Positions 16,901-25,102 of a stretch of 64,000 nt of DNA are shown piece by piece. Location: contig CAOOMX010000001.1 in assembly GCA_948497845.1 (NCBI GenBank), positions 16,245-80,244 on the forward strand, read 5' to 3'. The first letter of the stretch is position 1. The number at the start of each line of letters is the position of its first letter. This stretch comes from an uncultured Bacilli bacterium. GTDB taxonomy: Bacteria; Bacillota_I; Bacilli_A; RF39; UBA660. The translations under genes and the position numbers were made by a program. The notes beneath the pieces were generated by a model. It searched no databases and had not been told where the DNA came from. It saw nothing but the letters and a program-made list of their open reading frames with translations.

Positions 16901-18508
16901 ATGAAAAAGATATTGAGTGATGTAGTAGAGTCTGCTTTAAAAAATTTAGATATAGAAAATGTAGAGGTAGAAATTAGTAGACCTAAGGAAAAAGAAAATG
17001 GGGACTATTCGACAAATGTTGCTATGAAATTAGCCAAAAATATGCATAAAAGTCCAATGGAAATAGCACAATTGTTAGTAAAACATATTGAATCAAAATA
17101 TATAATTAAAATGGAAGTGAAAAATCCAGGATTTATTAATTTTTTTGTATCTAAAGATTATTTGTTTGATAATTTAAATCAGGTTTTAGAAGAAAAGGAT
17201 AATTATGGTAGCTGTAATATTGGAAACGGTTTAAAAGTAAATATAGAATTTGTAAGCGCTAATCCAACAGGAATTTTACATTTAGGGAATGCTCGAGGAG
17301 GTGCCTATGGGGATTCTTTAGCTCGTATTTTATCTTTTTGTGGTTATGATGTTACTAAGGAATATTATATTAATGATGCAGGAGTACAAATTGATAATTT
17401 AGGACTTTCTATCTTGGCTCGTTATCAAGAATTGTGTGGGTTACCTTATGAAATGCCAGAAAATGGTTATTATGGTGAGGAAATAAAAACGATAGCTAAA
17501 AAAATATATGAGGAATATCAAGATACCTGTTTAGATAGGGAGTTAGATTTTTTCAAAAAACTTGGTACAGAAGAAATGCTTTCGCATATAATAAGTGATT
17601 TAAAAGAGTATAGAATTGTTTATGATAAATTTTCAAGTGAAAAGGCCATACGTGAAAAATATAATTTAGATGATTTATTAAAAACTTTAGATGAAAATGG
17701 ATATATATATGAAAAAGATGGTGCTATTTGGTTTAAATGTAGTGCTTTATTAGATGATAAAGATCATGTATTAAAAAAAGATGATGGTTTTTTTACTTAT
17801 TTAGCGCCAGATATTATATATCATAAAGATAAAATTAATCGTGGTTTTGATAAATTGATTGATATATTAGGAACAGATCATCATGGTTATGTGGCTCGAC
17901 TTAAAAGTAGTATGATGGCTTTAGGGGAAAATCCAGAAAAGTTAGAAGTTAAGTTATTACAATTAGTGCGTTTGGTCGAAGATAAAGAAGTAGTAAAAAT
18001 GAGTAAACGATCTGGTAAATCTGTTACATTAAAAGAATTAATTGATGAAGTTGGAGTAAATGCAGCACGTTATTATTTTTCAAAGTGTAGTTTGGATACA
18101 CAAATGGATTTTGATTTAAATTTAGCAAAATCAAAAACAAATGAAAACCCTGTATTTTATGTAAGCTATGCATATGCAAGAATCTGTTCTATTTTAAAAG
18201 AATATGATCACTGTAAAATAATAAAAAAATATGTTGCAATAAATAATGAATCGTCATATAATGTTTTAGAAAAAGTTTATGAGTTTAAGGAAGTTGTTAG
18301 AAATGCAGCTTTAAAAGAACTCCCTCATTTAATCACTAATTATGTATACGAACTTGCTAGTATATTTCATTTGTATTATGCCAAGAATAGAATATTAGTG
18401 GATAGTGAAGAAGAAACTTTGGAAAAAATTAATTTAATTAAAGGTGTAAAGCAAACAATTTGGAATGCATTAAACTTGATTGGAGTGGAACCACCAGAAA
18501 AAATGTAG
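16901..18508 (+). CDS. argS: Arginine-tRNA ligase
   Basis: This 535-residue class I synthetase charges tRNA-Arg. It shows the N-terminal additional domain, the HIGH-type motif HLGNARGG near residue 127, the KMSKR-type motif near 366 and a C-terminal anticodon-binding domain ending in the typical WNALNLIGVEPPEKM. The family ranges from about 530 to 600 residues. No T-box leader is visible upstream. It is followed after 10 bases by rpoE. Confidence 0.96.
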   Translation: MKKILSDVVESALKNLDIENVEVEISRPKEKENGDYSTNVAMKLAKNMHKSPMEIAQLLVKHIESKYIIKMEVKNPGFINFFVSKDYLFDNLNQVLEEKDNYGSCNIGNGLKVNIEFVSANPTGILHLGNARGGAYGDSLARILSFCGYDVTKEYYINDAGVQIDNLGLSILARYQELCGLPYEMPENGYYGEEIKTIAKKIYEEYQDTCLDRELDFFKKLGTEEMLSHIISDLKEYRIVYDKFSSEKAIREKYNLDDLLKTLDENGYIYEKDGAIWFKCSALLDDKDHVLKKDDGFFTYLAPDIIYHKDKINRGFDKLIDILGTDHHGYVARLKSSMMALGENPEKLEVKLLQLVRLVEDKEVVKMSKRSGKSVTLKELIDEVGVNAARYYFSKCSLDTQMDFDLNLAKSKTNENPVFYVSYAYARICSILKEYDHCKIIKKYVAINNESSYNVLEKVYEFKEVVRNAALKELPHLITNYVYELASIFHLYYAKNRILVDSEEETLEKINLIKGVKQTIWNALNLIGVEPPEKM

Positions 18509-18518
18509 GAGGATTATT

Positions 18519-18956
18519 ATGAAATTAAGTGAAATACCAAAAGAAGAATTAGAATTAATGGGTTATGATGATATTGCACATATAATATTACAAGAATCCG
18601 GTAAAAAGATGAAGTTAGTTGATATTTTTAAGAAGGTTTGTACTTGTTTAGAATTGCCAGAAGCTACAGTTGAGGCACAATTGATGGATTTTTTTGAATT
18701 AATGTCTATAAATAAAAAATTTACTATGTTAGATAATGGCTATTGGGATTTACAATCTCGTCATAAAGTTGATATTATCATCGAAGACGGAGAAGATGAA
18801 GAGGAATTACCAGAAGTTGATGTTGAAGTTGAAGATGAAACAAATGAAGAAGACGAAGATTTATTTTATGATAAAGATGACGATACAGATGATGTTGTGG
18901 AAGATGAATTATCTGATTTAATGGTTATTGATACCGATGATGAACAAAATATGTAA
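18519..18956 (+). CDS. rpoE: DNA-directed RNA polymerase subunit delta
   Basis: Delta is a Gram-positive-specific RNA polymerase subunit that promotes recycling of polymerase. The 145-residue protein has the folded N-terminal domain at about 1-85, with ELMGYDDIAHIILQE and the YWDLQSR motif, then a disordered tail made almost wholly of Asp and Glu, as in Bacillus. ATG 18519, with AGGAGG upstream, is the start; in-frame codons before it overlap argS and are not used. Confidence 0.93.
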   Translation: MKLSEIPKEELELMGYDDIAHIILQESGKKMKLVDIFKKVCTCLELPEATVEAQLMDFFELMSINKKFTMLDNGYWDLQSRHKVDIIIEDGEDEEELPEVDVEVEDETNEEDEDLFYDKDDDTDDVVEDELSDLMVIDTDDEQNM

Positions 18957-18978
18957 AATGTTAATAAAATAACTTTAT

Positions 18979-19006
18979 AAGAACTTAATGTATTAGGTTC
19001 TTTTTT
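18979..19006 (+). terminator. Intrinsic terminator after rpoE
   Basis: AAGAACTTAAT (18979-18989) pairs with ATTAGGTTCTT (18992-19002) with one G-U pair, followed by a T-run. Confidence 0.85.
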
Positions 19007-19020
19007 GTTAAAATGTATAA

Positions 19021-19065
19021 AAAAATACTTTCGAAAGAAGTACTTGTATTTTTGGCTTCTTTTCG
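19021..19065 (+). promoter_or_regulatory. Leader with alternative hairpins upstream of prfA
   Basis: AAAAATAC (19021-19028) can pair with GTATTTTT (19046-19053), while CGAAAGAAG (19032-19040) can pair with CTTCTTTTCG (19056-19065). The two helices compete. The region contains the ten-base palindrome CTTTCGAAAG shared with the mnmE upstream region. Confidence 0.4.
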
Positions 19066-19094
19066 ATAAAATTAAGTGAAGGAGGAAAGAACTT

Positions 19095-20162
19095 ATGTTT
19101 AATCGACTTGATGCAATAGTAGAAAAATTTAATGCTTTATCTGAGGAGTTAGTAAAGCCAGAGATTTTAAATAATTTTAATGAATTGAAGAAGCTTAGTA
19201 AAGAACAAAGTGATTTAAAAGAAACAGTTGAAGTTTATGAAGAATATAAAAAAGTAAGAGAAAATTTAAAACAGGCTCATGAAATGGAAAGTGATCCTGA
19301 ATTAAAAGAAATTGCTTTACAGGAAATTGAAGCTTTAGAAAGTAAAGAAAAAGAATTATATGGTAAATTAGAAATATTGTTGGTTCCTAAGGATGAAAAT
19401 GATGGAAAAAACGTTATTATGGAAATAAGAGGAGCTGCTGGTGGAGATGAAGCTAATATTTTTGCTGGAGATTTATTTAGAATGTATAGTTATTATGCAG
19501 AAGCAAATGGATGGAAAATAGAAGTAGTTCATGAAATTGAAGGAGCTAGTGGTGGCTATTCTCAAATTGAATTTATGGTTAAGGGAGATAATGTATATTC
19601 TAAGATGAAATATGAAAGCGGTTCTCACAGAGTACAAAGAATACCTGCTACTGAAACTCAAGGTAGAGTTCATACCTCAACAGCTACTGTTTTGGTGATG
19701 CCTGAGGTTGAAACCGCTAATATTGATATTAAAGAATCTGATTTAAAAATAGACGTGTATCATTCAAGTGGGGCTGGTGGTCAATCTGTAAATACTGCTA
19801 ATTCAGCTGTCCGTATAACACATGTTCCCACTGGAGTGGTAGTTACTTGTCAAACTGAAAGAAGTCAATTAAGAAATAAAGAACGAGCTATGAACTTACT
19901 TAAAATTAAAATTAATGATGAAATGATGCATGCTCAAGAAAGTGCTATTGGTGCAGAGCGTAAATCTAAAATTGGTACAGGTGATAGAAGCGAAAAGATA
20001 AGAACATATAATTATCCACAAAATAGAGTAACAGATCACCGAATTAATTTTTCTATTATGGCTCTTGATAGGGTTATGGATGGAGATATGCATCCTATTG
20101 TAGATGCCTTAATTAATGAAGATTTGAAACTAAAGTTAGCTGGAGAAAATCTTGAACAGTAA
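19095..20162 (+). CDS. prfA: Peptide chain release factor 1
   Basis: RF1 terminates translation at UAA and UAG. The 355-residue protein has the catalytic GGQ at residues 228-230 within HSSGAGGQSVN and an anticodon-mimic PxT-type region before it (RIPATETQGRVHTS follows). The length is normal. AAGGAGGAAAG precedes ATG 19095. The end overlaps the start of prmC, the enzyme that methylates the GGQ glutamine, a conserved functional pairing. Confidence 0.96.
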   Translation: MFNRLDAIVEKFNALSEELVKPEILNNFNELKKLSKEQSDLKETVEVYEEYKKVRENLKQAHEMESDPELKEIALQEIEALESKEKELYGKLEILLVPKDENDGKNVIMEIRGAAGGDEANIFAGDLFRMYSYYAEANGWKIEVVHEIEGASGGYSQIEFMVKGDNVYSKMKYESGSHRVQRIPATETQGRVHTSTATVLVMPEVETANIDIKESDLKIDVYHSSGAGGQSVNTANSAVRITHVPTGVVVTCQTERSQLRNKERAMNLLKIKINDEMMHAQESAIGAERKSKIGTGDRSEKIRTYNYPQNRVTDHRINFSIMALDRVMDGDMHPIVDALINEDLKLKLAGENLEQ

Positions 20163-20865
20163 GGATCTTTTAGAAAAATATGTACCTTTTGAAAGACAAG
20201 AAGAAGCAAAAGAAATGGAAAAAAGAGGGGTTCCTATTCAATATATTATTGGTAATGTTGATTTTTGTGGGAATCTTATTTTTGTTGATGAGCGAGTGTT
20301 AATTCCTCGTTTTGAAACAGAAGAGTTGGTTGATAGAACAATAAAGCTAGCGAAAGAGCGCTTTAAAAGAAGAATTCATATTGTTGATTTGGGTACAGGT
20401 AGTGGTTGTATAGCCATTAGTATGAAAAAAGCTTTAGATAGTTTAGTTACTGCTGTTGATATATCAGAAGAAGCATTAGATTTAGCTAAAGAAAATGCTT
20501 TATTTCATCAGGTAGATATAGATTTTGTTCATGCTGATATAAGCAATTGTTTATCACAAAAATATGATATTATTATTTCTAACCCGCCTTATATTCCATT
20601 TGATGGCTTTGTGCAAGAAAATGTAAAACAATATGAACCGCATTTGGCTTTGTTTGCAAAAGATTATGGGCTTTACTTTTATAAGAAAATTTTATCTTAT
20701 GCCTTTTCTTGTTTACATAAAGAAGGCTTTATTGCTTTTGAAATAGGGGATGGACAAAAAGAATTGTTGGAAGAGTATTTACGAACGAATTTTAAAGAGA
20801 AGAAATACTGTTTTCAAAAGGATTTAGCAGGATTATATCGATATCTTTTTATATTTAATGAATAA
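20152..20865 (+). CDS. prmC: Release factor glutamine methyltransferase PrmC
   Basis: PrmC methylates the glutamine of the GGQ motif in RF1 and RF2. The 237-residue protein has the SAM-binding motif VDLGTGSGCIA and the catalytic SNPPYIP motif with Asn144. It is shorter than the usual 275-290 residues because much of the N-terminal helical domain that holds the release factor is missing. The most plausible start is TTG 20152, with GGAG six bases upstream, overlapping prfA by 11 bases. Confidence 0.9.
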   Translation: MNSKDLLEKYVPFERQEEAKEMEKRGVPIQYIIGNVDFCGNLIFVDERVLIPRFETEELVDRTIKLAKERFKRRIHIVDLGTGSGCIAISMKKALDSLVTAVDISEEALDLAKENALFHQVDIDFVHADISNCLSQKYDIIISNPPYIPFDGFVQENVKQYEPHLALFAKDYGLYFYKKILSYAFSCLHKEGFIAFEIGDGQKELLEEYLRTNFKEKKYCFQKDLAGLYRYLFIFNE

Positions 20866-20906
20866 ATAACTAAAATAATGCTCTATATCTTTTGTAGGTG
20901 AAAGGT

Positions 20907-21419
20907 ATGAAAAAGATTTTAGTTATTTTATTTTTGATAAGTATAGGATTAATGTTTAGTGTAAAAGAAGAAGGAAAAGTTATTATTCCTACGAGTGCTA
21001 TACGTTATAGAATTATTGCTAGTAGTAATGATTTTCATCATCAAGAAGAAAAACTTATGATTCATTCAGAAATAGAACCTATCATCAATACGGTGCTTAT
21101 GAATTCTTCTACAATAGATGAATCAAGAGAAAATATTAAAGAAGCAATCCCTAAAATAGAGAATATTATTTCTAAATATAATACACCATATGATATTAAC
21201 TATGGAATGAATTATTTTCCCGAAAAGGTTTATAAAGATGTTACTTATAAAGAAGGAAACTATGAATCTTTAGTTATTACTTTAGGAGATGGTTTGGGAG
21301 ATAATTGGTGGTGTGTTTTATTCCCTCCCTTATGTCTTTTAGAGGCTAAAGAAACGGAATTTGAAGACGCTACATATTCTTTATATATTAAAACTGTTTT
21401 AGATAAGTTTCATTCATAA
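20907..21419 (+). CDS. spoIIR: Stage II sporulation protein R
   Basis: SpoIIR is a forespore-made secreted signal that triggers processing of pro-sigma-E in the mother cell. The 170-residue protein has an N-terminal signal segment, the conserved IRYRIIASSNDFHHQEEK region and the diagnostic DNWWCVLFPPLCLLEA motif. Placement after prfA-prmC is conserved with Bacillus. ATG 20907, after AGGTG, is preferred over the in-frame GTG nine bases earlier. This is one of four engulfment-stage sporulation genes in the window. Confidence 0.9.
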   Translation: MKKILVILFLISIGLMFSVKEEGKVIIPTSAIRYRIIASSNDFHHQEEKLMIHSEIEPIINTVLMNSSTIDESRENIKEAIPKIENIISKYNTPYDINYGMNYFPEKVYKDVTYKEGNYESLVITLGDGLGDNWWCVLFPPLCLLEAKETEFEDATYSLYIKTVLDKFHS

Positions 21420-21457
21420 TTATAGTTCATGCTCATATAATTTCGTAAGGTGATGAC

Positions 21458-21991
21458 ATGAAAGAGATTGTATCCATTTTGATGATAGGTGTATCTTTAT
21501 CAATGGATACTTTTTCTTTGTCTTTAAGTTTGGGTTCTTTATCTCAAAATAAAACTTTGAAAATAATTCCTTTGGTCGTAGGCCTTTTTCACTTTTTTAT
21601 GCCTATTTTAGGTAATTTAATAGGACAAAAATTAGTTGTTGTTTTTAGTTTGACAAGCCATATATTATTAGGTTTTATTCTCATTGCTTTGGCGATTAAT
21701 CTTGCCATCCATTATTTTAAGGATGAAGATGTTCATATAAATCTATCTTTTTTAGGTATTATCCTCTTTGCTTTAAGTGTAAGTTTTGATAGCTTTACAG
21801 TAGGTATGGGGCTTCGTGCTATAACTGAAAAAATTGATGTTGCTAGTGCCATTTTTGCTTTGTGTAGTGCTAGTTTTACATATTTAGGTATTTTGATTGG
21901 ACGTTATAGTAGTCAGTTTTTAGGCAAATATGCTAGTCTTATTGGTATAATTGTATTATTATGTTTAGGTGTATACCATTTGTTTGTTTAA
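21458..21991 (+). CDS. MntP/YtaF-family (DUF204) membrane protein, putative Mn efflux
   Basis: This 177-residue membrane protein has six predicted segments arranged as two repeats of three. Each repeat has an acidic signature: VSLSMDTFSLSL near the N-terminus and ALSVSFDSFTVGMGL near residue 110. These match the DUF204 family that includes the manganese exporter MntP and the sporulation protein YtaF. The conserved Asp residues are present in both halves. Its position downstream of spoIIR parallels ywlD (mntP) in Bacillus, which favours MntP, but YtaF cannot be excluded. Confidence 0.75.
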   Translation: MKEIVSILMIGVSLSMDTFSLSLSLGSLSQNKTLKIIPLVVGLFHFFMPILGNLIGQKLVVVFSLTSHILLGFILIALAINLAIHYFKDEDVHINLSFLGIILFALSVSFDSFTVGMGLRAITEKIDVASAIFALCSASFTYLGILIGRYSSQFLGKYASLIGIIVLLCLGVYHLFV

Positions 21992-21992
21992 A

Positions 21993-22021
21993 TTGACAAA
22001 AAGACTTTTAGGTTTTATAGT
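21993..22021 (+). promoter_or_regulatory. Promoter of murA
   Basis: A consensus TTGACA (21993-21998) and TATAGT (22016-22021) are separated by 17 bases and lie 32 bases before the murA start. Confidence 0.75.
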
Positions 22022-22052
22022 TAATTAGATATTTCATGAAAGTTGGTGGGTT

Positions 22053-23306
22053 ATGAAAAAAATACTAATCGAAGGAAATCATTTGCTTTCTGGTACAATT
22101 AAAATCGGAGGAGTGAAAAATAGTGCTGTTGCATTACTTCCTACTGCTATTATGGCCAAAGGTGTTGTTGAAATTGCTAATGTTCCTAATATTTCAGATA
22201 AGGATGCTATATTGGATATTTTAAAAAAGTTAAATGTTAATGTTACAAATCAAGATAGTTATTTTAGAATTGATGCTACAGATATTAAAAATACTGTTAT
22301 TCCTGAAGAGCTAAGTAAAAAATTAAGAGCTTCGTATTATTTTATGGGAGCTTTATTAGGGCGTTTTAAATACGCGGAGATTTATTTACCAGGAGGATGT
22401 AATATTGGTGCTCGACCTATTGATTTACATTTAAAAGGTTTTGAAGCAATGGGCGTTGATATTATTAAAGAAAATGATAAGTATATTTTAACCGCTGAAC
22501 ATTTACATGGAGCAGATATTCATCTTGATTTTGCAAGTGTTGGTGCAACTGTTAATATTTTACTTGCTGCTACTTTGGCAGAAGGAAAAACTGTTATTCA
22601 TAACGCTGCTAAAGAAGTTGAGATTATTAATATTGCTGATCTTTTAAACCGAATGGGAGGCAAGATTACAGGAGCAGGGACAGATACCATAGTTATTATA
22701 GGGGTAGAATCTTTACATGGTGCTAAAATAGATGTTATACCAGATAGAATTGAAGCAGGTACTTATATTATAATGGGAGCTTTGCTTGGAGATGGTTTAA
22801 TTATTGAAGGTGTTGTTTTTGAACATTTAAAAAGTTTATTAGAAAAGTTGGAATTAATGGGTGTAGATTTTACTATTGATAAGGATAAAATTACTCTGAA
22901 TAAAAGTGCGTCTTTACGTTCTATTGATGTTGTTACAGAAGTCTATCCAGGTTTCCCAACAGATTTAGGTCAGCCAATGTCTGTTTTGTTAACACAGGCT
23001 AGTGGTGTCTCTCATATAAAAGAAACTATTTTTGAAAATAGAATGGCTCATACAAAATATTTAAATATTATGGGGGCAAGAATTGATGCGTCATTAACAG
23101 AGGCTACTATTACAGGGCCAAACGCTTTGCGTGGTGAAAAAATAGTAGCAACAGATTTACGTAGTGGAGCGGCTTTGGTAACAGCTGGTTTAATAGCGAG
23201 TGGTGTTACAGAGATATATGATGTTGATTATATTTTAAGGGGATATGAAAGAATTATTAATAAATTATCTGATGTAGGTGCTAAGATAGAAATTGTTGAA
23301 ATATAA
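22053..23306 (+). CDS. murA: UDP-N-acetylglucosamine 1-carboxyvinyltransferase
   Basis: MurA transfers enolpyruvate from PEP to UDP-GlcNAc, the first committed step of peptidoglycan synthesis. The 417-residue protein carries the KN pair at Lys22-Asn23 and the catalytic loop PGGCNIGARPIDLH with Cys116. A cysteine here is the fosfomycin-sensitive form, unlike the Asp variants. A strong promoter precedes it and a terminator follows, so it is a single-gene unit. Confidence 0.96.
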   Translation: MKKILIEGNHLLSGTIKIGGVKNSAVALLPTAIMAKGVVEIANVPNISDKDAILDILKKLNVNVTNQDSYFRIDATDIKNTVIPEELSKKLRASYYFMGALLGRFKYAEIYLPGGCNIGARPIDLHLKGFEAMGVDIIKENDKYILTAEHLHGADIHLDFASVGATVNILLAATLAEGKTVIHNAAKEVEIINIADLLNRMGGKITGAGTDTIVIIGVESLHGAKIDVIPDRIEAGTYIIMGALLGDGLIIEGVVFEHLKSLLEKLELMGVDFTIDKDKITLNKSASLRSIDVVTEVYPGFPTDLGQPMSVLLTQASGVSHIKETIFENRMAHTKYLNIMGARIDASLTEATITGPNALRGEKIVATDLRSGAALVTAGLIASGVTEIYDVDYILRGYERIINKLSDVGAKIEIVEI

Positions 23307-23308
23307 TT

Positions 23309-23333
23309 GTAGAGAAAAGGTCTCTACTTTTTT
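23309..23333 (+). terminator. Intrinsic terminator after murA
   Basis: GTAGAGA (23309-23315) and TCTCTAC (23321-23327) form a perfect seven-base-pair stem followed by six T residues. Confidence 0.88.
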
Positions 23334-23347
23334 ATTGGAGGTAGGTT

Positions 23348-24046
23348 ATGAAGCTGAAATATAAAATATTTATTATTGTATTTATAGGAACTATATTTAC
23401 TATTTTTATTAGTTCTAAGACTATGGATCAAAAAGTAACAGTTGTTGCTATAGGAGATGGTTTATCTCTTGGAATGACTTCTTATGATATGGTAGGAGTT
23501 AGTTACAATGATTATTTAACAGATGATTTAGAAAAAAAAGATGTTTTGCAAAATTTTAATAATGAATACTCTATTGAACATCAAACCATTGAAGAATTAT
23601 ATATGGCACTTGATAAAAATGAAAAAGGACACAAAACCAGTGTTGCTATTAAACAAACGCTAGCTAAAGCAGAAGTTATCACCCTTGGCATAGGTATGGA
23701 TGAATTTGTTGATTATTCTATTAAAAATAAATTAAATGATGAGCAAATAGAAAAGTTCTTACAATATTTTAATGCTGTTTTAAAAAATATACGATCATTT
23801 TATGATAAGGAATTAATTGTTATAAGTCTATATCCGATATATGGATTAGATAAAAATACTATTTTTAGTATAAATCAAAGAATTTTAGAAATTACACATC
23901 AGAATAAAGCTAAATTTTTAGATATTACGGCATTGTCTTTAAATCCTGAATATTATGCGGATGGTACAAGTTATTACATGAACTATAAAGGGCATCTTGC
24001 AATATATAAACAACTTATTAAATTACTTCCGTTAAATCTAATATAA
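23348..24046 (+). CDS. SGNH/GDSL hydrolase-like protein lacking the usual catalytic serine
   Basis: This 232-residue protein has a signal or anchor segment (about 7-23) and then the block order of extracytoplasmic SGNH hydrolases. Block I reads IGDGLSLG, with Gly38 where the nucleophile serine of GDSL should be and Ser40 two residues later. Block III reads GIGMDEF and block V reads NYKGH, keeping the histidine. It resembles the membrane-anchored lipase-like proteins of Bacilli. It may be catalytically dead, or use Ser40. It lies between murA and rpmE. Confidence 0.6.
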   Translation: MKLKYKIFIIVFIGTIFTIFISSKTMDQKVTVVAIGDGLSLGMTSYDMVGVSYNDYLTDDLEKKDVLQNFNNEYSIEHQTIEELYMALDKNEKGHKTSVAIKQTLAKAEVITLGIGMDEFVDYSIKNKLNDEQIEKFLQYFNAVLKNIRSFYDKELIVISLYPIYGLDKNTIFSINQRILEITHQNKAKFLDITALSLNPEYYADGTSYYMNYKGHLAIYKQLIKLLPLNLI

Positions 24047-24073
24047 AAGTTTTAGAAAATGTATAATTAAGGC

Positions 24074-24102
24074 TTGATACTTGTTTGGGAATATATTATA
24101 AT
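24074..24102 (+). promoter_or_regulatory. Promoter of rpmE
   Basis: TTGATA (24074-24079) and a perfect TATAAT (24097-24102) are spaced by 17 bases. Confidence 0.75.
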
Positions 24103-24159
24103 ACATAAGACATGAGAAATACTATGCTATGATTTGTAGTATGGCGGAAGGAGAGAAAT

Positions 24160-24372
24160 ATGAAAGCAAATATTCATCCAGAAATGAAAGAAACGACAGT
24201 TACTTGTGCTTGTGGAGCTACTTTTAAAACTATGTCTACAAAAGAAAAAATCGATGTAGAAATTTGTAGCGAATGTCATCCAGTTTATACAGGTCAACAA
24301 GGAAAAGTAATGAAGACTGGTAATATTGAAAAATTCAATAAGAAATTTGGATTAAATCAAGAACAAAAGTAG
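24160..24372 (+). CDS. rpmE: 50S ribosomal protein bL31 (zinc-binding form)
   Basis: This 70-residue protein has the bL31 start MKANIHPEM. Its four cysteines, in CAC and CSEC pairs, mark the zinc-containing C+ paralogue rather than the zinc-independent YtiA type. The conserved HPVYTGQQ motif follows. GGAAGGAG precedes ATG 24160. In Bacillus the zinc form is the housekeeping copy. It has its own promoter. Confidence 0.94.
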   Translation: MKANIHPEMKETTVTCACGATFKTMSTKEKIDVEICSECHPVYTGQQGKVMKTGNIEKFNKKFGLNQEQK

Positions 24373-24448
24373 AAATATTTTTGTTTTTTTCAAGCCTTCT
24401 TTTTTATAAAAAAATATGGTATATTATAAAGATAGGGAGAGGATTATT

Positions 24449-24892
24449 ATAAAAATTTTTATTGGAGCAGATCATAGAGGGGCTAAATATAAAGAAGAAA
24501 TAATAGATTATCTAATGGCATCTGAGCAGGAAGTTATTGATACTGGATTAGAGAATAATCCTGTTGATGATCATTTAGATTTCGCTGTAATAGTATGTGA
24601 AAATGTTTTGAAAAATCCAGGTAGTGTTGGATTGCTTTTTTGTAGTACAGGAATTGGTATGTCAATAGATGCTAATAAAATAAAGGGTATTTATTGTGCT
24701 AAAGTAGATGATAAAGATGATGCTTTTTATGCAAAGAATCATAATGATGCTAATGTGTTAGCTTTTGGAGTTAAACATGATATTGAGAGTATTAAAGAAA
24801 TGATAGATACTTTTTTAGTTACTAAGGGACCTAATGAAGAGAAATATTTAAGAAGAATAGAGAAAGTAAAACAATTGGAGAATAAGGCATAA
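24449..24892 (+). CDS. rpiB: Ribose-5-phosphate isomerase B (apparent AUA start)
   Basis: RpiB interconverts ribose-5-phosphate and ribulose-5-phosphate in the pentose phosphate pathway. The family starts MKI-x-IGSDHAG; here KIFIGADHRG is preceded by ATT ATT ATA and an AGGGAGAGG ribosome-binding site (24434-24442), with no ATG, GTG or TTG at the right distance. ATA 24449 fits best (six bases from the SD) and gives 147 residues; ATT 24446 is the alternative. ATG 24416 is in frame but lacks an SD and lies in an AT-rich promoter-like stretch. The catalytic region LLFCSTGIGMSI is present with the family cysteine. Confidence 0.85.
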   Translation: MKIFIGADHRGAKYKEEIIDYLMASEQEVIDTGLENNPVDDHLDFAVIVCENVLKNPGSVGLLFCSTGIGMSIDANKIKGIYCAKVDDKDDAFYAKNHNDANVLAFGVKHDIESIKEMIDTFLVTKGPNEEKYLRRIEKVKQLENKA

Positions 24893-24893
24893 A

Positions 24894-25091
24894 ATGGATT
24901 ATACAGTCATATTATATATTGTCTTTACCTTTTTAGCGGCGTTTGGTATATCAGGAATTAATTTTAATGGTATTATTAAGAAAGGAAAAGAAAGAGAAGC
25001 AAAAGTACTAGTAATGATGTTAAGTTTTGCTTTGGGATATTTAGTTACAAAGTTTGTGATTGCTTTTTTAGATTTAACAGCAATTATTTAA
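24894..25091 (+). CDS. DUF1146 (YwzB-like) membrane protein
   Basis: This 65-residue protein has two hydrophobic segments (about 4-25 and 40-62) linked by a short KKGKEREAK loop, as in the DUF1146 family. In Bacillus the homologue ywzB lies just before murAA and spoIID; here it lies just before spoIID. The function is unknown. It starts one base after rpiB and 11 bases before spoIID, so the three are probably cotranscribed. Confidence 0.75.
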   Translation: MDYTVILYIVFTFLAAFGISGINFNGIIKKGKEREAKVLVMMLSFALGYLVTKFVIAFLDLTAII

Positions 25092-25102
25092 ATGGAGGAT
25101 AC

